64,000 bases of DNA. Origin: Apoda limacodes (taxonomy: Eukaryota > Arthropoda > Insecta > Lepidoptera > Limacodidae). The notes under the pieces were generated by a model. It worked only from the letters and a program-made list of their open reading frames with translations, was not told where the DNA came from and made no database searches. Below, in pieces: positions 9,624 to 19,174 of the stretch. Made by a program: the position numbers and the translations under genes. The stretch covers positions 2,882,001 to 2,946,000 of the forward strand of contig OX291562.1 in NCBI GenBank assembly GCA_946406115.1. The letters run 5' to 3'. Numbering within the stretch: position 1 is the stretch's first letter; the number at the start of each line of letters is the position of its first letter.

Positions 9624-12305
9624 CTAGTTTTTGGGCGGGATTAGCTCCCTAGGGAGAGGTCGGCCTTCGGGTGGACGGGCGTGCAAAGGCGCTATGCCCC
9701 TTAGGTGGAGGTGGGTGCTATTGTCCGCCGCGTCAAACAACCGGGCGGCCAGTCTGGCGATAAACTCACCTATTGGCTCTGCCTTTGTGTCCCTTGCAAT
9801 TGTGTCATTGCGAACGTAGCGCGGAGCACCCGTTAATATCCTCAGCGATTTGTTTTGTACTACTTGAATCTTTTTCTTTTTAGTGGCGGATAGCAAGGCG
9901 TACCAAGCCGGCGCGGCGTACGTTAAACGGGACCTAACGTAGAGTTTGTATAGCCGGATTTTGGTTTTAAGTGGCAGGTCAGACGAAAATAATGGCCGTA
10001 GGGCCGCCCTGGCGCCAACCGCCCTGGCCGCTGCATGTTCAACCATTTTGGACATGCGCAGTCTGCGGTCGATAAAGCAGCCAAGGTATTTTACGCTGCT
10101 CTGCCACTCAATTACCTGCCCGCGGAATACAAGCGCTTTAGGTAATAGCCTCTGTTGGCCGGTTAAGATGGCTGCCGTTTTTGAGGCGTTTACTGCTATC
10201 CTCCACTTGTCAAGCCAGCACGGGAGAATGTCCAATAATCGCTGCATTTTAGCGGCAGCTAAGTGGGACTTACGGGACGAGCTCATGTACGCGCTGTCGT
10301 CGGCATACAATGCTAAGGTGACGTCCTGTATGCCTGGCGATAGACCGCTATCGCTAAGCGTGGGAATGTCATTAGTGAAAATCGCATACAACAGTGGGGA
10401 AAGGCAGCTACCTTGAGGGACCCCCGCTGAAATGGTCTTGGTAGGGGAGTTTTTATTGTCAACCGAAACAAAGAAACTCCGCCCCTCCAGAAAAGAGGCT
10501 ATTATCCGCCCGTACATAGGGGGTAAATCGGTCTCAGAAAGCTTAAACAAAAGGCCGGCGTGCCAAACACGATCAAAGGCCTTCTCGATGTCGAGAAAGA
10601 CCCCGACCGTGTACCTGCCTTTGTTCATCTCAAAGGCCATATGGTGTAAAACACGAGTAAGCTGAAGAGTGGTGCTATGATTACTTCTAAAGCCAAACTG
10701 TTCTGGCCTAAGATTGATAAAGGGTGATACCCTTTTCAATAAAAGTCGTTCGAACAGTTTGGCTATGTTAGAAAGTAACGTGATCGGCCTATAATGCTCT
10801 GGTTTCTGGCGGCTCTTACCAGGCTTCGGTATGACAATAATTTTGCCTGTCTTCCAGGTCGTGGGAAAGAAACCTGTGCGGAGGATCCCATTAAAAATAC
10901 GGGCTAAGGCCACAAGACCTTTTCTGGGTAGCATCAAAAGGGCCGTGTTAGGAATGCCGTCAGGGCCGGGAGATTTCTTTTTGTTTAAAAAAGATATAAA
11001 TTTTTTAACCTCCTTAGGGGAGATAAAATCGTCACCTCTAAGTGGGTCAGTGGGGTTAGAGAGGAGCTGTTGTATGCGCTCCTCAACCAATGATGTATGG
11101 GCGTGGTCGACAATGGGATTGGGCCTAAATTGGTCCTCGAAGTGGTCCGCCAGTAGGCCCGCGCGTTCCTCAGCTGAGTACAAACGGTTACCTAGCGTGT
11201 CTACGAGTGGGTGTATGGGTGCAGGGGTGTTGGTCATACAGCGAGCTAAACGATAAAGGGCGGTATCATTGTCGCTGGCCTTTGAAATTGTATTGTCCCA
11301 AGACCATTTCCGATAAAGCGAAATTTGGTGCGATAGGTCACTACCTAATTTATTTAGCTCTTTTTTAATTGACGGGCAACGAGTTCGGCACCACAGTTTG
11401 CGAAGTTCTCGTTTTTGGCTAAGTTTATTACGGAGATGTACCGGTAATAAACTTTTCCCCGAGGCTGTCTTGGCAGCTGTGGTGCACTGAGCAAGTGCGG
11501 AAGAGATAGCCGCGGTAAGCGCCTGGGTGGCTGTTTCCACTTCCTGTGGAGTGGACAGGCCACCGGGGGGGAGTTTAAATGAGCTTAGTAGTTTTTGGTA
11601 TTTAGTCCAGTCCGTAATGTTTTTCATTGGTGGCAAAGGTTTGTCCCTAATAGAAACTCCGAGGACCAGTAAGATGGGGAGGTGTTGCGAGTCAATGTCA
11701 TGGAGGGTTTCTAATGAGATGGGCCAACTAATATTACGAGCTAGTGCTATGTCTAGTACGTCCGGTTGAAATAAGTCCTGAGATGGATAATGAGTGGGGG
11801 AGCCGGGACCAATTACGACGTAATTGTGCGCCTCGGCATCATTTTTTAAATCTCTACCGTCTTTGGATGAAATTTTTGAACCCCATTGTCGGTGTTTGGC
11901 GTTAAAATCGCCGAGTATGAGTGTGGGCGTGTCGTCGGACATAATGTTTGTAATATCGCCGGAAATAAAAGGCACCGTAGGTGGCTTGTAGGCAGCGTAA
12001 ACCTTGAGTTCGGTATTGTCGACTCTTAGTTTAATACCTATCGCTCGAGTTGAAACAAAGCTTGACAGGGGTAAACTTTCGTGGACAATGTCTCTACGAA
12101 TCAGCACTGCTGTGCCCCTGTAAGCGATGTTATTCGTGGCGTTTATTTCGTCCCGCCTATAGACGAAATAATTGGGCAAACAAAGAGAATGCTCAGGGCG
12201 CAATTTGGTTTCGCCCAACAACACAATATGAATATCGTGCTGTTGGACTAATAACCTGAGGTCTGCGGTCTTATCTCTTACACCCCCCGGATTCCAGTAT
12301 ATCAC
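9624..12305 (-). CDS. ORF2 endonuclease-reverse transcriptase, family A2
   Basis: About 893 residues with the same plan as A1 ORF2: APE endonuclease (L-G-E-T-K, L-G-D-F-N, P-D-V-L-D-I-A-L, and S-Q-H in place of S-D-H), then RT with F-D-R-V-W-H, G-V-P-Q-G-S and Y-A-D-D, then a C-terminal domain. No ATG opens this frame. The first listed codon is GTG at 12303-12305, and the frame stays open a little further into the end of ORF1. Expression therefore probably depends on reinitiation at a non-AUG codon or on frameshifting from ORF1, which is inferred. The rest of the frame is intact. Confidence 0.87.
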   Translation of the reverse strand: MIYWNPGGVRDKTADLRLLVQQHDIHIVLLGETKLRPEHSLCLPNYFVYRRDEINATNNIAYRGTAVLIRRDIVHESLPLSSFVSTRAIGIKLRVDNTELKVYAAYKPPTVPFISGDITNIMSDDTPTLILGDFNAKHRQWGSKISSKDGRDLKNDAEAHNYVVIGPGSPTHYPSQDLFQPDVLDIALARNISWPISLETLHDIDSQHLPILLVLGVSIRDKPLPPMKNITDWTKYQKLLSSFKLPPGGLSTPQEVETATQALTAAISSALAQCTTAAKTASGKSLLPVHLRNKLSQKRELRKLWCRTRCPSIKKELNKLGSDLSHQISLYRKWSWDNTISKASDNDTALYRLARCMTNTPAPIHPLVDTLGNRLYSAEERAGLLADHFEDQFRPNPIVDHAHTSLVEERIQQLLSNPTDPLRGDDFISPKEVKKFISFLNKKKSPGPDGIPNTALLMLPRKGLVALARIFNGILRTGFFPTTWKTGKIIVIPKPGKSRQKPEHYRPITLLSNIAKLFERLLLKRVSPFINLRPEQFGFRSNHSTTLQLTRVLHHMAFEMNKGRYTVGVFLDIEKAFDRVWHAGLLFKLSETDLPPMYGRIIASFLEGRSFFVSVDNKNSPTKTISAGVPQGSCLSPLLYAIFTNDIPTLSDSGLSPGIQDVTLALYADDSAYMSSSRKSHLAAAKMQRLLDILPCWLDKWRIAVNASKTAAILTGQQRLLPKALVFRGQVIEWQSSVKYLGCFIDRRLRMSKMVEHAAARAVGARAALRPLFSSDLPLKTKIRLYKLYVRSRLTYAAPAWYALLSATKKKKIQVVQNKSLRILTGAPRYVRNDTIARDTKAEPIGEFIARLAARLFDAADNSTHLHLRGIAPLHARPPEGRPLPRELIPPKN

Positions 12306-12307
12306 TC

Positions 12308-14449
12308 TTAGATTGAAGAGAATTCCTGGACCAGGAGGTAAGTAAGTTGCTGCAGGCCGTGCAGTAGAGCGGGCAGCGGGTTTTGCCCGGCCGCGATGGC
12401 CTCAATAGCTGCATTAAGCGCAGCGATGGATGCTCTGGCTATGTTGATCGACAACGGCGGGCAAATAGCACCCCTGACGGGAGGTGCACGACCCCTGGGG
12501 GGTGGCGCGGGGGTGGCGGCAAGATTTGTGGAATTTATTAGATTATAAAAATTTACCTTACGGTGTGATGCGGTGGGCGGTACAAGCGGTCGTGCGGGGA
12601 TGGGGGGTTGGGGGGGTTTAAAAAGAGTAGGAAGCGGGGCTTGAGATTGGGCGCGGGGGGCGGCCACAACGGTGAGCGGGGCGACAGCGGCGGGTGGGGG
12701 GAGCGGGGCGAGCGGGGCGACGGCGGCGAGCGGGGCGACGAGCGACGACGACGACGACGACGGTGGTGCCGTCTGTGCTACGACCGAGTTAAGCTCACCT
12801 GCGCTTTCTTTCTGCTTCCTGCCCTTTCCTCTGCGACCTCTCTTTCTACCTTTACTTAAGGGCTGCGTCCTGTCTGACGGCAGATTGGCAGGGGGCATTA
12901 GTGTTGGTCCCTGCGTGAGGTCATATTCTTGAGCCTCCATTACCGGTAAGGGTACCGGGGACTCTCTTCGGGGCGGCGGTGGCTTCGGGGCGGGGGGGGC
13001 ACTTTTCACCCCCATCTTACGCGCTTCCCTCCTGTATAACGGACATGACCTGTCGTTAGCCGCGTGCTCTCGTTTGCAGTTAGCGCACGTTGGGGTCGCT
13101 CCTCTGTCGCGCTTGCAATCCGCGGTTGTGTGGCCCTCTCCGCAGCGTACGCAGCGGATTGGACGATGGCAGTTGGCCGATGAGTGGCCGAACGCTTGGC
13201 AACGATGACACTGCGCCGGCCCGGGCTTTGCCTTCCACGCAGTGATATTCACGCCGGACATGTTTAGAAGCTCCGTAATTTTGTAGACATTTTGGAGCTC
13301 ACTGTGTTCGTGTCTGTTCTGTAGCTGTCCAAAGTAAATACAGTAGGGGCGACCTCTTGCCCCCGGGATCTGTCGAATATGCGATAGGGGGAAGCCCAAT
13401 GCGTCCATTTCATTGGCTATTTCATCCAACGGCGCGTCGAGAGGGAGTCCTTTTATCGCCAGTTTTTGAGGTCTCTCGTTGTCCAGGCTGTAGCAATACC
13501 AGGACACGGTATTGTCCGCTTTCGAGACCTCGTCAATATAGGCCGCCACCACCCTATATTCTTCCGGCGATTGCGGCAGGAAACGCACGCCTTTGCCAAA
13601 AGGGCGCGCGTGCGGAGCGTGTTTCAGGAGGGAACGCAGCTTCTTTAGATGCACCGACCATTGTGGCAGATTTTCAACTATGATCGGTGGGTACCTGGCT
13701 TTATTTTCCGTAGGCTTTTGTGGCTGGTTAGGTGTAGGCGGGGCCGGGATGGCCGACACTTGCGCGTAGGACTGGCCGGTAGTTTGCGGTGAGATCGTAT
13801 CCGTATCCATTTGTACGACAACATCGGTCGCTGCTACTTGCGGCGGGGTCAGTGTTGCGGCGGATACGTAGGTCGTAGTTTCCCTTGCTGCTGCGCGGGC
13901 TTGTTCAGCTGGGTCTTTAAGTGGGCTTAGCGAGAAAGGACGTACCTCACGACCCGTTGTCCTACGTGGGTCGCTTGTTGTTTTAATGGCGATCGACGGC
14001 GGGTGGGTACGCGGCGGCGGATTGCATGGCGTCGATGGTGACATCAATGAGGCGTCGCTGGGTGCCGACGCCGGTGGGGCGTGTATAACTATATCTGAAC
14101 TAGCCGCAGGGCCGGCTGTTAACTTACGCGGCAAGACGCCGTTCGATGGAGGTGAGGCCTGGATGGGAGACAGCATGGCGGGGAGTTCTTCATCTTGAAA
14201 ATACTCGTACTCGTCACCTGTCACCGAAGTGGCGTAGCTCGTGGTGCCCGAGCGGGCTGAGACCATAGACGCAGCCGACGGAGGGCGCGACGGTGGGAAG
14301 GCTGCGGCGAAAGTGCCGTCGGCGGCAGTAACCTGTCCCGTAAAAAGGTTACGGGCCACTACTGCCGGTGGCTGAGAACGCGACCATACCTGTCGCTTCC
14401 TTACTCCCCGACCCCTGTTGGGGGGATGGCGGAACGGAGGGGGTGGCAT
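12308..14449 (-). CDS. ORF1 Gag-like protein, family A2
   Basis: A 713-residue RNA-binding protein. It has a Pro/Ser-rich N-terminal half, a pre-knuckle domain containing the W-Y-C-Y-S-L-D and G-L-P-L-D motifs shared with A1, three CCHC knuckles (C-H-R-C-Q-A-F-G-H...C, C-V-R-C-G...H...C, C-A-N-C...H...C), a basic patch (K-G-R-K-R-G-R-R) and a Pro-rich tail. The stop codon lies only a few bases from the point where ORF2 becomes readable. The frame is intact. Confidence 0.87.
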   Translation of the reverse strand: MPPPPFRHPPNRGRGVRKRQVWSRSQPPAVVARNLFTGQVTAADGTFAAAFPPSRPPSAASMVSARSGTTSYATSVTGDEYEYFQDEELPAMLSPIQASPPSNGVLPRKLTAGPAASSDIVIHAPPASAPSDASLMSPSTPCNPPPRTHPPSIAIKTTSDPRRTTGREVRPFSLSPLKDPAEQARAAARETTTYVSAATLTPPQVAATDVVVQMDTDTISPQTTGQSYAQVSAIPAPPTPNQPQKPTENKARYPPIIVENLPQWSVHLKKLRSLLKHAPHARPFGKGVRFLPQSPEEYRVVAAYIDEVSKADNTVSWYCYSLDNERPQKLAIKGLPLDAPLDEIANEMDALGFPLSHIRQIPGARGRPYCIYFGQLQNRHEHSELQNVYKITELLNMSGVNITAWKAKPGPAQCHRCQAFGHSSANCHRPIRCVRCGEGHTTADCKRDRGATPTCANCKREHAANDRSCPLYRREARKMGVKSAPPAPKPPPPRRESPVPLPVMEAQEYDLTQGPTLMPPANLPSDRTQPLSKGRKRGRRGKGRKQKESAGELNSVVAQTAPPSSSSSSLVAPLAAVAPLAPLPPPAAVAPLTVVAAPRAQSQAPLPTLFKPPQPPIPARPLVPPTASHRKVNFYNLINSTNLAATPAPPPRGRAPPVRGAICPPLSINIARASIAALNAAIEAIAAGQNPLPALLHGLQQLTYLLVQEFSSI

Positions 14450-14793
14450 CTGTAGGGTTGAAGACGCTGACTACAACGACATCCCTCGACGGGCACGCAC
14501 AGAGGCGGCCGGAACCAGAGCAAATAAGAAAAAACACTTACTCCTATTCCAAATTGCCTATCGAGAGTGAAGGAGACAGCAGTCTGTTGCCTTCTTGCTC
14601 GCACACGATGAGCGATGACGATGACGCTTCGGCTCGAACGAGCACCCGCAACACACGAAACGCACGTACGCACACCGTCCACAAACAAAAGGTTTTTCAC
14701 GCAGAGTGATTTATTCATAGGAGCAATTCAGAAAGAAACGAAGCGAAAGAAACAAGATACTCCAAACGAACGATCAAGCTGCATGTCAGATGT

Positions 14794-14877
14794 ATGCAAC
14801 TGCTGCGTCTGCCATTTTGTTCTATTCGGGTAAATATTAACTGCAAGTTTCACTCACTGAATTGTTACTTCACGCAC

Positions 14878-14915
<38 letters not shown>

Positions 14916-14946
14916 TTAGTTAAAGTACGAAAACGTATAGATGGCG
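14794..14946. repeat. Right copy of long direct repeat (H1 start fragment)
   Basis: Duplicate of 132-280. It carries the first seven or so H1 codons (start codon complement in 14811-14820), the 5' leader, (GCAA)n and ATAGATGGCG at 14937-14946, then continues into ordinary H1-H4 spacer. There is no H1 body, so this is a duplicated fragment created with the array to its left. Confidence 0.85.
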
Positions 14947-16148
14947 CCAAAAACTTTTGATTTTTCGCCTTCTTTAGCAATACTGTAAAGAGAGATCCGT
15001 TCTCGAGATACGTTTTCTGTTGCGAACCGTTGAAAGTTTTCACTTACTCGTATCTATTATAAAAATTATTATACATATATCGAATAACATAATAGGTATA
15101 TAAATGTAGATATGTTATATATATGAATTAGACTTTATTATGAATATATAATTATTAGACAAACGGATGCGTGTCGACGTAGAGAACGGTTTGTTTTGAC
15201 GGTCGCATTCTACGCTCACCTAATGTCAAGATAAAAATTAGTAATATCTCATCAATATCTAAAAATTAAATAGTTTACGTACGATTCGTTAATAGTTAAA
15301 GTTTCGACGGTCCAACGAGAAAGCAGTTCACACGTACAACGCGTCCGTATCGCCGTGTTGTCGATGTACACCGGAAAGGTGGTAAAACATGAGTGCGTCG
15401 CGAGTGGCAACCTAACCTATAGGGGAATCCATCAGATGCATTATTAGAGTTTCGTTATTGTACCCTTTTCGATCATTTTAAATGACACTATATTGACTAC
15501 TATATAATATCAACAAAAATCACATGATAGATACAAATATTACTCGTATAATAACCACGTTTCCACATGACGACAACATAGAACGAACGAATGTAACAAA
15601 AGAAAGAAACTTGCAAGTCGCACTGCAAGCAAACACTTACAGCTTCTTAAAATAATAATAATAAAAAAAAAAAAAAAAAATAAAAAAAAAAAAAAGTGTT
15701 AAAAATTAATTAGACGCTCTTTTGTTGTTAAAAGTGTAAAAATTTTGACGAACGGGCATCTTTTATGTGCGTGTGTGGTAGGTAAATAGGTACTTACTCA
15801 CTACCTTCTTACTTATGTTATTCTCATAAGTTGGGAGCGGCAAAATTATAAAGTAGGTACCTATTTATGTGTATGAATGTAGGTAGGTAGGTAGGTAGGT
15901 ACTATCTGTTTTTCGGTTCGGCAAAATTTAATTTGCACAAATATCTACCAAGACCTTCGCGAACCTTATGTAGTTGATCAATGTGTATGCAATATATTAT
16001 ATATCAGGTACTTATTATCTGTTTGTTTACTTACTTACTTACTTACTTACTTACATTTATCTATCAAACCAAAAAGAAGAAAAAAAAAAAAAAAAAACGG
16101 ACATGAATTGAAGAAACTGTAAACAGGTGAATACAATGAACAATGTGC
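14947..16148. other. H1-H4 intergenic spacer
   Basis: AT-rich DNA with no convincing gene. It contains homopurine/poly(A) tracts near 15661-15695 and 16080-16097, a (TAGG)n run near 15883-15900 and a (TTAC)n run near 16026-16052. Most of it recurs at 41213-42182 and in part at 47364-47892, so it is the standard spacer between H1 and H4 of the repeat unit. Confidence 0.8.
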
Positions 16149-16164
16149 GGCCCTGAAAAGGGCC
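16149..16164 (-). terminator. Histone H4 mRNA 3' stem-loop
   Basis: GGCCCTGAAAAGGGCC on the plus strand; the sense RNA forms the canonical histone hairpin with a UUUC-type loop bound by SLBP. It lies about 50 nt downstream of the H4 stop. AAGAAAC (sense GUUUCUU) lies at 16111-16117, 31 nt further downstream. Confidence 0.95.
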
Positions 16165-16213
16165 TTTTACATTATAATTCAATTCAGAGAATTGGTAGGT
16201 ATTGACACCTAAC

Positions 16214-16534
<321 letters not shown>

Positions 16535-16619
16535 TTACTGTTCAATTAATTAATTAAACGAACAAACGAGCGCACGACAAACTGCGCTCAATCGAAACGG
16601 AACGACACGTAAGTAAAAC

Positions 16620-17766
16620 TTTTTTTTTTTTTTTTTTTTTCTGAGCTGACTATGCAGTTGGCTGTTGCAGCCATTACTGCTTCACCGGACTTTTGGGGCG
16701 AGACTCTGAAGGAGCCTCAGCCCATATAGCGCCCAACGCTCAAGGGCTTCCCGCGGGGGAAGCCTCGGCTTGGGTTGTCGCTCTCGGGGGCGTCCCTTCG
16801 ACCGGCGTGAGTCTCGAACCCGAAGGTGAGTCACCGCCAGGAGGGGAGTTCCCCGTTACGCGGGTGCGGTTGCGATTGAGTGGGGGCGAGAAGCGCCCCG
16901 GCACTCTTTGATACCTAGTGTATCCTTGTGGGCGCCGACGAACCCGGGGACGTCGGCGTCGTGTTTGGAGGGAGGCCCTATTCGGGGTCGACGTAGTAGA
17001 GACTAATCTCGCTATCCGGACAGCGAGATCGTCATCTGGGGACGTTAGTACGTGCCGAGGCCGCCTGAGTATAGTTTTACGACCGCGACGGGGACGATCG
17101 GGGGGAATGTACGTCGTGGATTGCACAACTAATCTATTCGGGTGATTTTGCGTACGCTCGAAAAAGCGGACTGCCAAGTCTTTAAAGTACTGGGGAATCG
17201 TGGGAAGTTCGAAGTCTCTGTGTAGGTCCGCATTGCGAACGTACCAAGAGGCTCCAGAGGCCGCTCTGAGAAAGTGGTTTTGGAGGGTCTGGAGTTTGTG
17301 GAGATTGCGCTTGGACAGAGCAAAGACTACGCTAGCATAAGCTAGTATGGGGCGGATGCAAGTTGTGTTAAGATTTAGCTTATTTCTAAGCGACATCTTA
17401 CTATACTTGCCTATCATGGGATAGAGACGACCGAGGACAAAAGCGGCTCGGTCTCTGACTATTTTGGTGTGAGCGTGGAAGTTCAAACGTCTATCCATGG
17501 TCACACCGAGATATTTGGTCTTATTTTGCCAGGGAATGGCACGACCGAAGAGAGAGAGGGAAGTTGGCCGCTGAGGGCTGCCTGTGGTGAAAAGGACGGC
17601 AGAGCTTTTGTCGGGATTCACCTCGATTCTCCATTTCCGAAACCACTCGCCTAGGGCGGTGATAGCGGATTGGAGTCTCTCAGTGATTCGACTCACTTGC
17701 CTATCGGTAGTATAGAGAGCGGTATCGTCCGCATAGAGGGCTAATTGGGTACCTATCGTTTTTGGG
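16620..17766 (-). mobile_element. Family B retrotransposon, 5'-truncated (minus strand)
   Basis: Begins at the left with a 21-nt poly(T) (16620-16640), the poly(A) tail of a minus-strand element, then the 3' UTR and the C-terminal third of ORF2. It is truncated at about 17766, just before the codons for the T-N-D-I-P segment. It lies head to head with the larger plus-strand B copy at 17831. The flanks show no clear target duplication; only a few A-rich bases match. Confidence 0.87.
16740..17766 (-). pseudogene. ORF2 C-terminal fragment, family B
   Basis: Encodes the RT from just before Y-A-D-D to the Arg/Pro-rich C-terminus. It is nearly identical to the full ORF2 at 58010-61054 (for example one Tyr to Asn change). 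The open frame continues to 18074, but only by running antisense through ORF1 of the adjacent plus-strand copy. That extension is not a real gene. Confidence 0.85.
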
Positions 17767-17830
17767 ATAAAAAAAAAATCGCACGCAGTTTTGGCCGTAT
17801 TTATAGTCTCGCTGGTCGACGCGATGGCAA
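17767..17830. other. Genomic bridge between two B copies, with target duplication
   Basis: About 64 bp of non-element DNA, probably the original H4 upstream region: an A-run, GTATTTATAG (TATA-like), then GCGATGGCAA at 17821-17830. That decamer reappears at 22335-22344 immediately after the poly(A) of the plus-strand B copy, so it is the 10-bp target-site duplication of that insertion. Confidence 0.8.
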
Positions 17831-19167
17831 CTCCTCCCTCCGACTCTGAGGCTAAACGCCTCAAAGCGCCTAGCGCTTCCGCGTCCCCGTCCCCGTCCAC
17901 CTCGGCGGCCAGCCCTGAGCTAGCCGCCATGGACACAACCCCCCCCGCCGCCACCTCTTCGCAGTCCGACTGTCCCACTTCGGGACGGAAGGAAAAATCT
18001 CCGCCGCCCATCGTCATCAAAGACAAGGGGGCCTGGCCGAACATTGCTAACGCTATGAAGGCCAAGCGTATCAATTATACGCACGCCCGCAATGATGCCG
18101 AGCGCGGCATCAAAGTGCAGGTCCCGACACCGTCAGATTTCCGAAATCTGACGGCCTTCCTCACGGCTCAAAAATATGAGTACCACACGTACTCATTGGC
18201 CGAGGAACGCGTTTTAAGGGCAGTCGTAAGGGGAGTCCCTAGGGAATTCTCCACCACGACTGTCCAGGACGACTTAATCGTCCAAGGCCTCCCCGTACGG
18301 GAAGTACATCGTATGTACAATGGCCGAAATAAGTCCGAGTGCTACGACATGGTGCTCGTTGTACTAGACCTAACAAAAGAAGGCAAAGCCATCTTTAACA
18401 TCAAAGATGTTTGCAGCCTCAAAGGCATCAGGGTCGAGACTCCGCACAAGCGGTCGAACCCGAGTCAATGCCACCGATGCCAACTATATGGCCACGCGCA
18501 GCGCAACTGCAGACGCAGACCGCGCTGCGTCAAATGTTTACGCGATCACGCCACTCCGGACTGTGATCGCGATCGCTCAAACGCATCCGACCCGGTCGCT
18601 TGCGTACTCTGTGGGAGTGAAGGCCACCCAGCGAATTACCGCGGGTGCCCCAAAGCTCCCAAACAGAGCTCGCGTAAACCCCATCAGGGTAAATCGCGCC
18701 CATCCGCCCCCCGCCAACAGGCTCCGCTCGTGCCTGCCCCCCTCCCGGCTGTCAACGCCTGGAGCCGTCCTCCAGCGCTAGTAGCGTCCAAATCGAAGGA
18801 GACAGACAAACTTTTGTCTGCTCTCCCCGGGCCCGTCTCAGTTACGGGCATTCCCTACCCCGCCCCTCTGATGTCCCGGGACATCCCGCGTCCAGCGCCC
18901 ATGAGAAGTGCACCCGCACCTCTCGCGCATACGCGCCTTGCCCCCCCGCGCTCCTCTTTCGCGCTGCCCTGCAATGCCGTTCATACGGCCGAGCAGCAGC
19001 AGCACCTCGGCATTCTCGCCGAGATTTCTTGGGCCTTCGACGCGGCCAATTTCGAGATCGTGTTCGCCGAATACGAACAGATCACCGATTTCTCTCAAAT
19101 GCTCGGCTTCATGGCTAAGCATCGCGATTTCTTCGCCGCCCTCCGCAGGGTAGCTCCAAAACCGTAG
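17831..19167 (+). pseudogene. ORF1 Gag-like protein, family B, N-terminally truncated
   Basis: Lacks the first roughly 180 residues of the 622-residue B ORF1 (see 61062-62930). What remains holds the pre-knuckle domain and three knuckles (C-H-R-C-Q-L-Y-G-H...C, C-V-K-C...H...C, C-V-L-C...G-H...C) and the C-terminal helix-like end. The frame happens to be open upstream to an ATG in the bridge DNA at 17791, giving a hybrid N-terminus with no expected role. Confidence 0.85.
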
Positions 19168-19174
19168 AATCAAA

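Larger units (their letters stand above)
9283..14793 (-). mobile_element. Family A2 non-LTR retrotransposon, full length
   Basis: Read right to left: 5' UTR 14450-14793, ORF1 12308-14449, ORF2 9624 to about 12305, 3' UTR to 9283. The 3' end lacks poly(A) and abuts ATAGATGGCG at 9273-9282. The 5' end (about 14780) is followed by a short untemplated-looking bridge and then the duplicated H1 start region. A2 differs from A1 in both proteins but shares gene order, knuckle layout and 3' UTR architecture. Confidence 0.88.

Noticed and set aside
16740..18074. A 444-residue minus-strand protein near H4
   Set aside because: Only its C-terminal part is real (B ORF2 remnant); the N-terminal part is read antisense through ORF1 of the neighbouring copy.
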